64,000 nt of DNA from Bicyclus anynana (lineage: Eukaryota > Arthropoda > Insecta > Lepidoptera > Nymphalidae), in contig NC_069102.1 in assembly GCF_947172395.1 (NCBI RefSeq), forward strand, positions 9,020,442-9,084,441, written 5' to 3'. Shown piece after piece: positions 10,261-20,600 of the stretch. Under the pieces are notes generated by a model, which had not been told where the DNA came from, did not search any database, and saw only the letters and a list, made by a program, of their open reading frames with translations. Position numbers and translations under genes: made by a program. How positions within the stretch are numbered: position 1 is the stretch's first letter; the number at the start of each line of letters is the position of its first letter.

Positions 10261-10689
10261 GTATTCGTAGATGTATAATAATCACTCAAAGTAAGTTTAG
10301 GGGTGAGTACTACGTAGGATCGATTTTAAGGCTTCAAAACTAAACCTAAAAAGCAGCAAACAAAAAAAAAAAAATTAAGGCTTTGGGTTGTCTAAATATT
10401 CTCTTGGCTATATCACTTTCGGTATAATAACTTAATTTGTATAATAATTAAAGTTAATTTTATAGGTAGGTACTCCTAATTCAAGAATAATACTCTTAGT
10501 TGAAACCCGAAGACTCGATCGAATAAAATTAATTACGGGGCAAATTAACATTCATTAAATGTAACAAACTCTGTAAAGATCTGGAGGCATTTCTAATTCT
10601 GGAGCCCGCTCAATTAGTCGTGGAATTCGGTTTTTTTAATAGTCTTTTTTGTTTTACGTTCATTTTTTACTAAAATGAACCCGGACGAT

Positions 10690-10705
10690 CCCACTTCTGA
10701 CACCA
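10690..10705 (-). other. tRNA-Leu-type primer binding site, inverted, abutting LTR 1
   Basis: The + strand reads CCCACTTCTGACACCA. This is the 3' end of a tRNA-Leu(CAA) including the CCA that eukaryotic tRNA genes do not encode (tRNA sequence from memory). On the reverse strand it therefore looks like an LTR-element primer binding site, two bases outside the LTR edge. It does not belong to the gypsy copies, which carry a tRNA-Pro-type site. Confidence 0.55.
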
Positions 10706-10707
10706 AT

Positions 10708-10897
10708 TGTAGGATTGGAGAACGGAACGTAGCATGGAGAGAGCGAGCAAGTGTGTGTGTGTGAGAGGGATGCAAGAGAGGTTTGGAAGATGGCGGATTA
10801 CAAGCGAACGACGACAGAGTGCTGTGCATAATTAAAATTAAAATAAAGTGTTCAAGACGAAGATATATCCCGTATTTCTTTTAACCAATATCCCACA
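10708..10897 (+). repeat. LTR 1 (copy A 5' LTR)
   Basis: 190 bp, starts TGTAGG and ends CCCACA. It has a (GT)n run near 10751-10764 and an AATAAA signal at 10842-10847 in the sense orientation of gag-pol, fitting the R region. It is identical by eye to LTR 2. Confidence 0.9.
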
Positions 10898-10901
10898 GTT
10901 T

Positions 10902-10919
10902 TGGGGGCTCGTCCGGGAT
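10902..10919 (+). promoter_or_regulatory. Primer binding site, tRNA-Pro type
   Basis: TGGGGGCTCGTCCGGGAT is complementary to the 3' 18 nt of tRNA-Pro including CCA. It starts four bases after the LTR end. The same class of site is used by some gammaretroviruses. Confidence 0.85.
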
Positions 10920-10953
10920 ATAAAAGAAATACGGATCACGACGATTTACGACG

Positions 10954-13900
10954 ATGTCACTGAAAGACGTGATTGTGGAAAAGTGTGTTACGGACGACGA
11001 CCACGCGGACTTCACAATGGCGGCGTTATTTCTGGATGGAATTCCTAAGTTCAGCGGAGATGACAAGACGTTATCATCATCGAAGTGGGCGCAGGACATC
11101 GAGGATAATGCTGAAATATTCAGATGGACAGCACAGCAAAAATTAATATTCGCACGGAGGTCACTTATAGGCACGGCGGCCCTGTGGCTCAGGAGTGAAA
11201 AAGCATTCAAGACGTACGATGACCTTAAGGCGGCAGTGCAGAGAGAATTTCCAGATACCGTTAATATCAAGGAAATGCACGAACTTATGACGTCCCGCAA
11301 GAAACGACGAAATGAATCATATTATCAGTATATGTTATACATGAAGGAGTTAGCACGCAGAGCAAAGTTTCCCGATTATGTAGGCGTGCAATACATAATA
11401 GATGGCATTCAAGATCATGAATCAAACAAATCTATACTATACGGTGCTACGTCTTACCCGGCGCTGAAAGAAAAAATAGTTTTGTATGAAAAAATGAAAT
11501 CGAAGTCGAGTGCGAGTCATACTAAAAGTATACCTATAACTAAGCCGGATAGTGTAACTACAAGTGAAAATAAAATAATAAGTGAGCGGTCAGATCAACA
11601 TAAAGGTCAGAATAGAAGGTGTTTTAATTGTGGTGATCGTTCCCACATAGCACGGGTGTGTCCAAACGGGATAAAGTGTTTTGGTTGTAATAATTATGGA
11701 CACAGGAACGGACCTGAATGTAAATTAAATATGGCGTCTGCAAGACCAAGTTCATCGAAAATAGAAAACAAAACAGGCGACGCAAGCGCCAGCGGCAGCG
11801 TGTCAGTCGGCGGATCGGCGAAACAGTATAATATGCACTATGGCATTGTGACAGATAGCCAACCTAACGAAAATCGAACTGTCAGTGTCATGTCACGAAC
11901 GGCGTCTGCGGCGGACTTTGACGTAATGCAAATTCAAAACAAAATTATGCCCGGAAAGCCTATGAAAAAAGTTACAGTGAAAGAATTTACAATGAAAGCA
12001 TTGGTGGATACGGGCAGCGACGTAAATTTAATATCTCACGAGTGTTTTAACGCGATCGGCGCGAGAATTTCCGAAGATTATTTATGTTTAACGGGACTCG
12101 GACATACGCAAGTGAAATCTTTAGGCAAAGTGTTGTTTAACTTAACTATTGACGGTGTAGAATTTAAAGACGTGTTATTTCATATTGTTACTAAAGATGT
12201 TATGCCATTTCATATGATATTAGGACAGGAATTCTTAAAAAATATAACCATGATAGTAAATGGGGATAAAGTTGTGTTTTTGAATGAATGTGAGGGTTGG
12301 ATGTCGAAGTTGTCTTGTTTTTCAGATTCTATTGTAGAAGTTGATCATATCTTGGACCCAAATGTGAAACAACGGGTGTTACAATGCATTCAAAGTTATA
12401 ACCCGATTCAAGTGAAAGAGGCACCTATCCAGTTGAAGATTATTCTCAAAGACGACATTCCTGTTAAACAGCGGCCTCGAAGATTATCTTTGGTTAAACA
12501 GAAATTAGTGGATGATCCGGTTAGCGAGTGGCTAAGTACAGGAATAATTCGGGTGAGTTTTTCAGAATATTGTAGTCCCTTGGTACTAGTCAGAAAAAAG
12601 GATGGTACAGTTAGGATTTGTGTAGATTATCGCTTGATAAATAAGAAAATGATTAAAGATGAGTTTCCATTACCAGTTATTGATGACATGATTGATAAAT
12701 TACATGGCGCTAAGGTTTTTAGTGTCTTGGATCTTAAGAATGGATTTTTTCATTTACGAGTGTCGGAAGAGTCAGTTCAGTACACATCATTTGTCACAAA
12801 TAATGGCCAGTACGAGTTCCTTAGAGCTCCCTTCGGCTTGTCTATATGTCCCAAATACTTTATGAGGTTTGTTAGTATTATATTTAGAGATTTAATAGCA
12901 CAAGAGATTATGATGATTTTCATAGATGATATTCTAATTATAGCAAAAGACGAACAACAAGCTGTCGAAAGACTCCAGTTGGTGTTAAAAGTAGCTTCAG
13001 AGTATGGTTTGCAGATTAATTGGAAAAAGGCTAACCTTATTAAACGTGAAATTGAATATTTAGGTCACAACATAAAGGACGGAGAGATAAAACCAAGCTC
13101 AGAGAAGACTAATGCTGTATTAAAGTACCCAGAACCTAAGGACATCAAACAGCTTCAAAGTTATCTTGGTTTGACCTCATATTTCAGGAAATATATTGAA
13201 AATTATGCTTTAATTGCTAAACCACTTACAGATTTATTGAAAAAAGAAAATGAGTTTATTTTTAACGATGAGCAAAGACGAGTATTTCAGATACTAAAGG
13301 AAAAGTTGGCTACTAGTCCGGTGTTAAAGATTTTTGATCCAAAATTGAAGACGGAGCTACACACAGATGCTTCTAGTGTAGCATACTCAGCTATTTTGAT
13401 GCAGTATTGGCCTGATTCAGGACTTCACCCAGTTCATTATATGAGCTGCAAGACAAACAGTGCTCAGAGTAAATATTCAAGTTATGAACTCGAAGCCTTG
13501 GCAATTGTTGAAGGTGTAAAGAAATTTAGACATTATCTGTACGGGATACACTTTAAAATAATTACGGACTGCAAAGCATTCGAAATGACCTTAAAGAAGA
13601 AGGACTTAACTGCAAAAGTGGCAAGATGGGTTTTATTCCTCACGGAATATGATTTTGAAGTCGAACATCGCTCAGGATCAAGAATGAGGCATGCTGATGC
13701 ATTAAGTCGATATCCTCATGTAGGGTTAATAACCTTGAGTGATAAGTTGAGACAAGCTCAGAATCAAGACGAAGGGCTTATGGCTATAAAAAAGATATTG
13801 AAAGATAGACCATATTATGACGATTATTGGATAGAAAATGATTTGCTTTACAGAGGAGAAAATAAATTACTTGTGATACCAAATACAATGGAAAAAGAAG

Positions 13901-14946
13901 TTTTAAGAAGAGTTCATAACAATGGACATTTTTCTAAGAAGAAAATGAAAGAATTAATTTTAAAAGAATATTACATAACAGGATTGGATAAGAAGATAGA
14001 AGATTTTATTATTACTTGTATTCCATGCTTGTTAGCCACAAAGAAGGAAGGAAAACAGGAGGGTTTCCTGCATCCAATAGAAAAGGAAAGCATACCATTG
14101 GATACGATTCATTTAGACCACGTAGGACCGTTAACCGTCACCAGTAAGCAGTATAATTATATATTGGCCATAGTAGATGCCTTCACCAAGTTTGTATGGT
14201 TATTCCCAACTAAGTCTACATCAAGCAGAGAGACTCTAAATAAATTGGAAATCTACCAGCAGGTTTTTGGAAATCCACGAAGAATTATAACTGACAAAGG
14301 TACAGCGTTCACCAGCCACGAGTTCACTGATTATTGTAAGGCAGAGAATATACAACACCTAACAATTACAACAGGAGTTCCTAGAGGCAATGGACAGGTG
14401 GAAAGAATTAATAAAATTATTATTCCATTATTAACGAAGTTGTGTATAGAAAATCCTAACCAGTGGTATAGACATGTAAGTCGAGTACAAAGAGCTATCA
14501 ACAGTACGTTCCAGAGGAGTATAAATACAACTCCATTTGAACTTTTAATTGGCACAAGAATGAGAACAAAAGAAGACTTAAAATTACAAGAATTATTACA
14601 GGAAGAAGGAATAAAAATATATGGTGAAAATAGGGAAGAACTTAGAAAACAAGCTAAGGAACAAATACTTAAAATCCAGGATGAAAATACAAGGAATTTT
14701 AATAAGAAGAGAAAAGAAAGTTTTAAATATAATATTGGAGATATTGTTGCTACGAGGAGGACTCAGTTTGGCTCTGGTTTGAAATTAAAACCGAAATACT
14801 TAGGACCATATAAAGTGATAAAAGTCAAGAGAAATGATCGGTATGACTTAGAAAAGATAGATAGTTCATCAGAAGGCCCTATTAAGACTTCTAGTGCAGC
14901 TGATTATATGAAAAGATGGCCTCAAGGTGAAGATATTCTAGAATAG
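10954..14946 (+). CDS. Gag-Pol polyprotein of gypsy copy A
   Basis: A single 1330-residue frame. Gag-like region residues about 1-215. Two CCHC zinc knuckles lie near 223-236 (CFNCGDRSHIARVC) and 242-256 (CFGCNNYGHRNGPEC, the second with one extra residue). The aspartic protease active site is DTGS near 352. Reverse transcriptase spans about 500-690, with catalytic FIDD near 655. RNase H is about 800-920 (TDAS, then RHADALSR at its end). Integrase has an H-H-C-C zinc domain near 985-1027, then the catalytic triad D near 1052, D near 1111 and E near 1147, with exactly 35 residues between the last two (D35E). Domain order PR-RT-RH-IN places it in Ty3/gypsy. Gag and Pol share one frame, so no frameshift site is needed. 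The start ATG is 34 bp after the primer site. No env follows. Confidence 0.93.
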   Translation: MSLKDVIVEKCVTDDDHADFTMAALFLDGIPKFSGDDKTLSSSKWAQDIEDNAEIFRWTAQQKLIFARRSLIGTAALWLRSEKAFKTYDDLKAAVQREFPDTVNIKEMHELMTSRKKRRNESYYQYMLYMKELARRAKFPDYVGVQYIIDGIQDHESNKSILYGATSYPALKEKIVLYEKMKSKSSASHTKSIPITKPDSVTTSENKIISERSDQHKGQNRRCFNCGDRSHIARVCPNGIKCFGCNNYGHRNGPECKLNMASARPSSSKIENKTGDASASGSVSVGGSAKQYNMHYGIVTDSQPNENRTVSVMSRTASAADFDVMQIQNKIMPGKPMKKVTVKEFTMKALVDTGSDVNLISHECFNAIGARISEDYLCLTGLGHTQVKSLGKVLFNLTIDGVEFKDVLFHIVTKDVMPFHMILGQEFLKNITMIVNGDKVVFLNECEGWMSKLSCFSDSIVEVDHILDPNVKQRVLQCIQSYNPIQVKEAPIQLKIILKDDIPVKQRPRRLSLVKQKLVDDPVSEWLSTGIIRVSFSEYCSPLVLVRKKDGTVRICVDYRLINKKMIKDEFPLPVIDDMIDKLHGAKVFSVLDLKNGFFHLRVSEESVQYTSFVTNNGQYEFLRAPFGLSICPKYFMRFVSIIFRDLIAQEIMMIFIDDILIIAKDEQQAVERLQLVLKVASEYGLQINWKKANLIKREIEYLGHNIKDGEIKPSSEKTNAVLKYPEPKDIKQLQSYLGLTSYFRKYIENYALIAKPLTDLLKKENEFIFNDEQRRVFQILKEKLATSPVLKIFDPKLKTELHTDASSVAYSAILMQYWPDSGLHPVHYMSCKTNSAQSKYSSYELEALAIVEGVKKFRHYLYGIHFKIITDCKAFEMTLKKKDLTAKVARWVLFLTEYDFEVEHRSGSRMRHADALSRYPHVGLITLSDKLRQAQNQDEGLMAIKKILKDRPYYDDYWIENDLLYRGENKLLVIPNTMEKEVLRRVHNNGHFSKKKMKELILKEYYITGLDKKIEDFIITCIPCLLATKKEGKQEGFLHPIEKESIPLDTIHLDHVGPLTVTSKQYNYILAIVDAFTKFVWLFPTKSTSSRETLNKLEIYQQVFGNPRRIITDKGTAFTSHEFTDYCKAENIQHLTITTGVPRGNGQVERINKIIIPLLTKLCIENPNQWYRHVSRVQRAINSTFQRSINTTPFELLIGTRMRTKEDLKLQELLQEEGIKIYGENREELRKQAKEQILKIQDENTRNFNKKRKESFKYNIGDIVATRRTQFGSGLKLKPKYLGPYKVIKVKRNDRYDLEKIDSSSEGPIKTSSAADYMKRWPQGEDILE

Positions 14947-15467
14947 GTAAATATTAGTTGATTTTCATGAAAGGTGATGAATGAAATACAGATTTTCATA
15001 TTTTAATATTTCTTTATTAGTTGTTATGGTTTGTAGGTACTTATCTACATTAAGAGGTACAATGTAAATTTTAGTATACAGTTTAAAAGTCTTGGTTAAC
15101 TTACTGTATTTGAAATGGCAAGTAGATTTTCTCTTATATGATTTCTTTTAAGTACAATTTACCAGTTAAAGTTGTTCAGTATTTGTTAAGGTTGTAACAC
15201 TTGGTACATGAGATTTCACATTGTGTAACCTATGTTTACTGTGTAATATGATGTTAAAGTAACCTAATGTCTTAAAGAATAATGGTGTAAAGGCTCTTTA
15301 CCTGAAACTTTTCTATATCTTTTGATTGTACTATATTAGTTGTTTAGATGTTAATATTAAATATTGTATGGAGTGTTATGGTGAATGAAAGATGATGATT
15401 TTGTATTGAATGATGAAACATAATGAAAGAGACATGTCTGAGGACAGACATGATCAGGATGGCCGAT
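14947..15467 (+). other. 3' untranslated segment of copy A, with terminal hairpin
   Basis: About 520 bp without coding potential. It ends with a perfect 8-bp stem and 4-nt loop at 15433-15452 (CATGTCTG AGGA CAGACATG), preceded by a short purine run GAAAGAGA. No long polypurine tract is next to the LTR. The same arrangement occurs in copy B. Confidence 0.7.
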
Positions 15468-15657
15468 TGTAGGATTGGAGAACGGAACGTAGCATGGAGA
15501 GAGCGAGCAAGTGTGTGTGTGTGAGAGGGATGCAAGAGAGGTTTGGAAGATGGCGGATTACAAGCGAACGACGACAGAGTGCTGTGCATAATTAAAATTA
15601 AAATAAAGTGTTCAAGACGAAGATATATCCCGTATTTCTTTTAACCAATATCCCACA
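15468..15657 (+). repeat. LTR 2 (copy A 3' LTR)
   Basis: 190 bp, identical by eye to LTR 1 and different from LTRs 3 and 4 at several positions (for example 'ttcaagacg' versus 'cttaagacg'). It is followed by a full primer binding site. Confidence 0.9.
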
Positions 15658-15661
15658 GTTT

Positions 15662-15679
15662 TGGGGGCTCGTCCGGGAT
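15662..15679 (+). promoter_or_regulatory. Primer binding site after the 3' LTR of copy A
   Basis: A complete tRNA-Pro-type site where a normal element would give way to genomic flank. It shows that LTR 2 was once also a 5' LTR, meaning copy A was part of a tandem LTR-internal-LTR-internal array that broke just after this site. Confidence 0.85.
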
Positions 15680-15680
15680 A

Positions 15681-15708
15681 ATCATTCCACTACATAACTA
15701 ATCTTCAT
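15681..15708. other. 28-bp filler at the inverted junction
   Basis: Sequence between the + strand primer site and the reverse-strand fragment. It matches neither side as flank, but contains 'cataactaatcttca', a near-copy of the adjacent 'cataaataatcttcg' at 15710. This resembles a templated insertion at a break-repair junction. Confidence 0.55.
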
Positions 15709-16842
15709 ACATAAATAATCTTCGGAAATTCTCGCGCCGATCGCGTTAAAACACTCGTGAGATATTAAATTTACGTCGCTGCCCGTATCCACCAATGCTT
15801 TCATTGTAAATTCTTTCACTGTAACTTCTTTCATAGGCTTTCCGGGCATAATTTTGTTTTGAATTTGCATTACGTCAAAGTCCGCCGCAGACGCCGATCG
15901 TGACATGACACTGACAGTTCGATTTTCGTTAGGTTGGCTATCTGTCACAATGCCATAGTGCATATTATACTGTTTCGCCGATCCGCCGACTGACGCGCTG
16001 CCGCTGGCGCTTGCGTCGCCTGTTTTGTTTTCTATTTTCGATGAACTTGGTCTTGCAGACGCCATATTTAATTTACATTCAGGTCCGTTCCTGTGTCCAT
16101 AATTATTACAACCAAAACACTTTATCCCGTTTGGACACACCCGTGCTATGTGGGAACGATCACCACAATTAAAACACCTTCTATTCTGACCTTTATGTTG
16201 ATCTGACCGCTCACTTATTATTTTATTTTCACTTGTAGTTACACTATCCGGCTTAGTTATAGGTATACTTTTAGTATGACTCGCACTCGACTTCGATTTC
16301 ATTTTTTCATACAAAACTATTTTTTCTTTCAGCGCCGGGTAAGACGTAGCACCGTATAGTATACATTTGTTTGATTCATGATCTTGAATGCCATCTATTA
16401 TGTATTGCACGCCTACATAATCGGGAAACTTTGCTCTGCGTGCTAACTCCTTCATGTGTAACATATACTGATAATATGTTTCATTTCGTCGTTTCTTGCG
16501 GGACGTCAGAAGTTCGTGCATTTCCTTGATATTTACGGTATCTGGAAATTCTCTCTGCACTGCCGCCTTAAGGTCATCGTACGTCTTGAATGCTTTTTCA
16601 CTCCTGAGCCACAGGGCCGCCGTGCCTATAAGTGACCTTCGTGCGAATATTAATTTTTGCTGTGCTGTCCATCTGAATATTTCAGCATTATCCTCGATGT
16701 CCTGCGCCCACTTCGATGATGATAACGTCTTGTCATCTCCGCTGAACTTAGGAATTCCATCCAGAAATAACGCCGCCATTGTGAAGTCCGCGTGGTCGTC
16801 GTCCGTAACACACTTTTCCACAATCACGTCTTTCAGTGACAT
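15682..16842 (-). pseudogene. Truncated gag-protease piece of the gypsy element (fragment C)
   Basis: A 386-residue frame. Residues 1-378 match the N-terminus of copy B: gag, both zinc knuckles, and the protease up to a point shortly after DTGS. Eight unrelated residues encoded by the junction filler follow, then a stop. It shares copy B's variants (for example HELLTSRK, NKCILYG, SRSASAAD) and not those of copy A, so it is a tandem neighbour of B. It lacks RT, RNase H and integrase. Its primer site at 16877-16894 has one mismatch. Confidence 0.9.
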
Positions 16843-16876
16843 CGTCGTAAATCGTCGTGATCCGTATTTCTTTTAT

Positions 16877-16894
16877 ATCCCGGACGAGCCTCCA
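16877..16894 (-). promoter_or_regulatory. Primer binding site of fragment C, one mismatch
   Basis: On the reverse strand it reads TGGAGGCTCGTCCGGGAT, one change from the tRNA-Pro-type site of the other copies. Confidence 0.8.
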
Positions 16895-16898
16895 AAGC

Positions 16899-17089
16899 TG
16901 TGGGATATTGGTTAAAAGAAATACGGGATATATCTTCGTCTTAAGCACTTTATTTTAATTTTAATTATGCACAGCACTCTGTCGTCGTTCGCTTGTAATC
17001 CGCCATCTTCCAAACCTTCTCTTGCATCCCTCTCACACACACACTCTTGCTCGCTCTCTCCATGCTACGTTCCGTTCTCCAATCCTACA
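16899..17089 (-). repeat. LTR 3 (copy B 3' LTR, shared with fragment C)
   Basis: 191 bp, reverse strand, TGT...ACA ends, AATAAA in sense orientation. It is identical by eye to LTR 4. It serves as the 3' LTR of copy B and the 5' LTR of fragment C, a tandem arrangement. Confidence 0.9.
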
Positions 17090-17610
17090 ATCGGCCATCC
17101 TGATCATGTCTGTCCTCAGACATGTCTCTTTCATTATGTTTCATCATTCAATACAAAATCATCATCTTTCATTCACCATAACACTCCATACAATATTTAA
17201 TATTAACATCTAAACAACTAATATAGTACAATCAAAAGATATAGAAAAGTTTCAGGTAAACAGCCTTTACACAATTATTCTTTAAGACATTAGGTTACTT
17301 TAACATCATATTACACAGTAAACATAGGTTACACAATGTGAAATCTCATGTACCAAGTGTTACAACCTTAACAAATACTGAACAACTTTAACTGGTAAAT
17401 TGTACTTAAAAGAAACCATATAAGAGAAAATCTACTTGCCATTTCAAATACAGTAAGTTAACCAAGACTTTTAAACTGTATACTAAAATTTACATTGTAC
17501 CTCTTAATGTAGATAAGTACCTACAAACCATAACAACTAATAAAGAAATATTAAAATATGAAAATCTGTATTTCATTCATCACCTTTCATGAAAATCAAC
17601 TAATATTTAC

Positions 17611-20600
17611 CTATCCTAGAATATTTTCACCTTGAGGCCATCTTTTCATATAATCAGCTGCACTAGAAGTCTTAATAGGGCCTTCTGATGAACTATCTAT
17701 CTTTTCTAAGTCATATCGATCATTTCTCTTGACTTTTACCACTTTATATGGTCCTAAGTATTTCGGTTTTAATTTCAAACCAGAGCCAAACTGAGTCCTC
17801 CTCGTAGCAACAATATCTCCAATATTATATTTACAACTTTCTTTTCTCTTCTTATTAAAATTCCTTGTATTTTCATCCTGGATTTTAAGTATTTGTTCCT
17901 TAGCTTGTTTTCTAAGTTCTTCCCTATTTTCACCATATATTTTTATTCCTTCTTCCTGTAATAATTCTTGTAATTTTAAGTCTTCTTTCGTTCTCATTCT
18001 TGTGCCAATTAAAAGTTCAAATGGAGTTGTATTTATACTCCTCAGGAACGTACTGTTGATAGCTCTTTGTACTCGACTTACATGTCTATACCACTGGTTA
18101 GGTTTTTCTATACACAACTTCGTTAATAATGGAATAATAATTTTATTAATTCTTTCCACCTGTCCATTGCCTCTAGGAACTCCTGTTGTAATTGTTACGT
18201 GTTGTATATTCTCTGCCTTACAATAATCAGTGAACTCGTGGCTGGTGAATGCTGTACCTTTGTCAGTTATAATTCTTCGTGGATTTCCAAAAACCTGCTG
18301 GTAGATTTCCAATTTATTTAGAGTCTCTCTGCTTGACGTAGACTTAGTTGGGAATAACCATACAAACTTGGTGAAGGCATCTACTATGGCCAATATATAA
18401 TTATACTGCTTACTGGTGACGGTTAACGGTCCTACATGGTCTAAATGAATCGTATCCAATGGTATGCTTTCCTTTTCTATTGGATGCAGGAAACCCTCCT
18501 GTTTTCCTTCCTTCTTTGTGGCTAACAAGCATGGAATACAAGTAACAATAAAATCCTCTATCTTCTTATCCAATCCTGTTATGTAATATTCTTTTACAAT
18601 TAATTCTTTCATTTTCTTCTTAGAAAAATGTCCATTGCTATGAACTCTTCTTAAAACTTCTTTTTCCATTGTATTTGGTATCACAAGTAATTTATTTTCT
18701 CCTCTGTAAAGCAAATCATTTTCTATCCAATAATCGTCATAATATGGTCTATCTTTCAATATCTTTTTTATAGCCATAAGCCCTTCGTCTTGATTCTGAG
18801 CTTGTCTCAACTTATCACTCAAGGTTATTAACCCTACATGAGGATATCGACTTAATGCATCAGCATGCCTCATTCTTGATCCTGAGCGATGTTCGACTTC
18901 AAAATCATATTCCGTGAGGAATAAAACCCATCTTGCCACTTTTGCAGTTAAGTCCTTCTTCTTTAAGGTCATTTCGAATGCTTTGCAGTCCGTAATTATT
19001 TTAAAGTGTATCCCGTACAGATAATGTCTAAATTTCTTTACACCTTCAACAATTGCCAAGGCTTCGAGTTCATAACTTGAATATTTACTCTGAGCACTGT
19101 TTGTCTTGCAGCTCATATAATGAACTGGGTGAAGTCCTGAATCAGGCCAATACTGCATCAAAATAGCTGAGTATGCTACACTAGAAGCATCTGTGTGTAG
19201 CTCCGTCTTCAATTTTGGATCAAAAATCTTTAACACCGGACTAGTAGCCAACTTTTCCTTTAGTATCTGAAATACTCGTCTTTGCTCATCGTTAAAAATA
19301 AACTCATTTTCTTTTTTCAATAAATCTGTAAGTGGTTTAGCAATTAAAGCATAATTTTCAATATATTTCCTGAAATATGAGGTCAAACCAAGATAACTTT
19401 GAAGCTGTTTGATGTCCTTAGGTTCTGGGTACTTTAATACAGCATTAGTCTTCTCTGAGCTTGGTTTTATCTCTCCGTCCTTTATGTTGTGACCTAAATA
19501 TTCAATTTCACGTTTAATAAGGTTAGCCTTTTTCCAATTAATCTGCAAACCATACTCTGAAGCTACTTTTAACACCAACTGGAGTCTTTCGACAGCTTGT
19601 TGTTCGTCTTTTGCTATAATTAGAATATCATCTATGAAAATCATCATAATCTCTTGTGCTATTAAATCTCTAAATATAATACTAACAAACCTCATAAAGT
19701 ATTTGGGACATATAGACAAGCCGAAGGGAGCTCTAAGGAACTCGTACTGGCCATTATTTGTGACAAATGATGTGTACTGAACTGACTCTTCCGACACTCG
19801 TAAATGAAAAAATCCATTCTTAAGATCCAATACACTAAAAACCTTAGCGCCATGCAATTTATAAATCATGTCATCAATAACTGGTAATGGAAACTCATCT
19901 TTAATCATTTTCCTATTTATCAAGCGATAATCTACACAAATCCTAACTGTACCATCTTTTTTTCTGACTAGTACCAAGGGACTACAATATTCTGAAAAAC
20001 TCACCCGAATTATTCCTGTACTTAGCCACTCGCTAACCTGATCATCCACTAGTTTTTGTTCAACCAAAGATAATCTTCGAGGCCGCTGTTTAACAGGAAT
20101 GTCGTCTTTGAGAATAATCTTCAACTGGATGGGTGCCTCTTTCACTTGAATCGGGTTATAACTTTGAATGCATTGTAACACCCGTTGTTTCACATTTGGG
20201 TCCAAGATATGATCAACTTCTACAATAGAATCTAAAAAACAAGACAACTTCGACATCCAACCCTCACATTCATTCAAAAACACAACTTTATCCCCATTTA
20301 CTATCATGGTTATATTTTTTAAGAATTCCTGTCCTAATATCATATGAAATGGCATAACATCTTTAGTAACAATATGAAATAACACGTCTTTAAATTCTAC
20401 ATCGTCAATAGTTAAGTTAAACAACACTTTGCCCAAAGATTTCACTTGCGTATGTCCGAGTCCCGTTAAACATAAATAATCTTCGGAAATTCTCGCGCCG
20501 ATCGCGTTAAAACACTCGTGAGATATTAAATTTACGTCGCTGCCCGTATCCACCAATGCTTTCATTGTAAATTCTTTCACTGTAACTTCTTTCATAGGCT

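Larger units (their letters stand above)
10708..15657 (+). mobile_element. Ty3/gypsy-type LTR retrotransposon, copy A (complete)
   Basis: Order is LTR 10708-10897, tRNA-Pro-type primer site 10902-10919, gag-pol ORF 10954-14946, a 521-bp untranslated 3' segment, and LTR 15468-15657. The two 190-bp LTRs look identical by eye and have TGT...ACA ends, which implies recent insertion. There is no env frame. The element is not cleanly bounded: on the right a second primer site and an inverted partial copy follow at once, and on the left no target duplication matches the far end at 21851. Confidence 0.9.

Noticed and set aside
10614..10829. 71-codon reverse frame across the LTR 1 edge
   Set aside because: It runs through LTR sequence and the flank without a domain, and the same frame start recurs in other LTRs by identity.
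10708..10897. LTR read in the opposite orientation, because of the tRNA-Leu-type site at its left
   Set aside because: AATAAA position, the tRNA-Pro-type site in every copy and the gag-pol direction all support the + orientation for LTR 1.
10881..11300. 139-codon antisense frame over gag, repeated in each gypsy copy
   Set aside because: It is a shadow of the gag frame; its conservation follows from gag.
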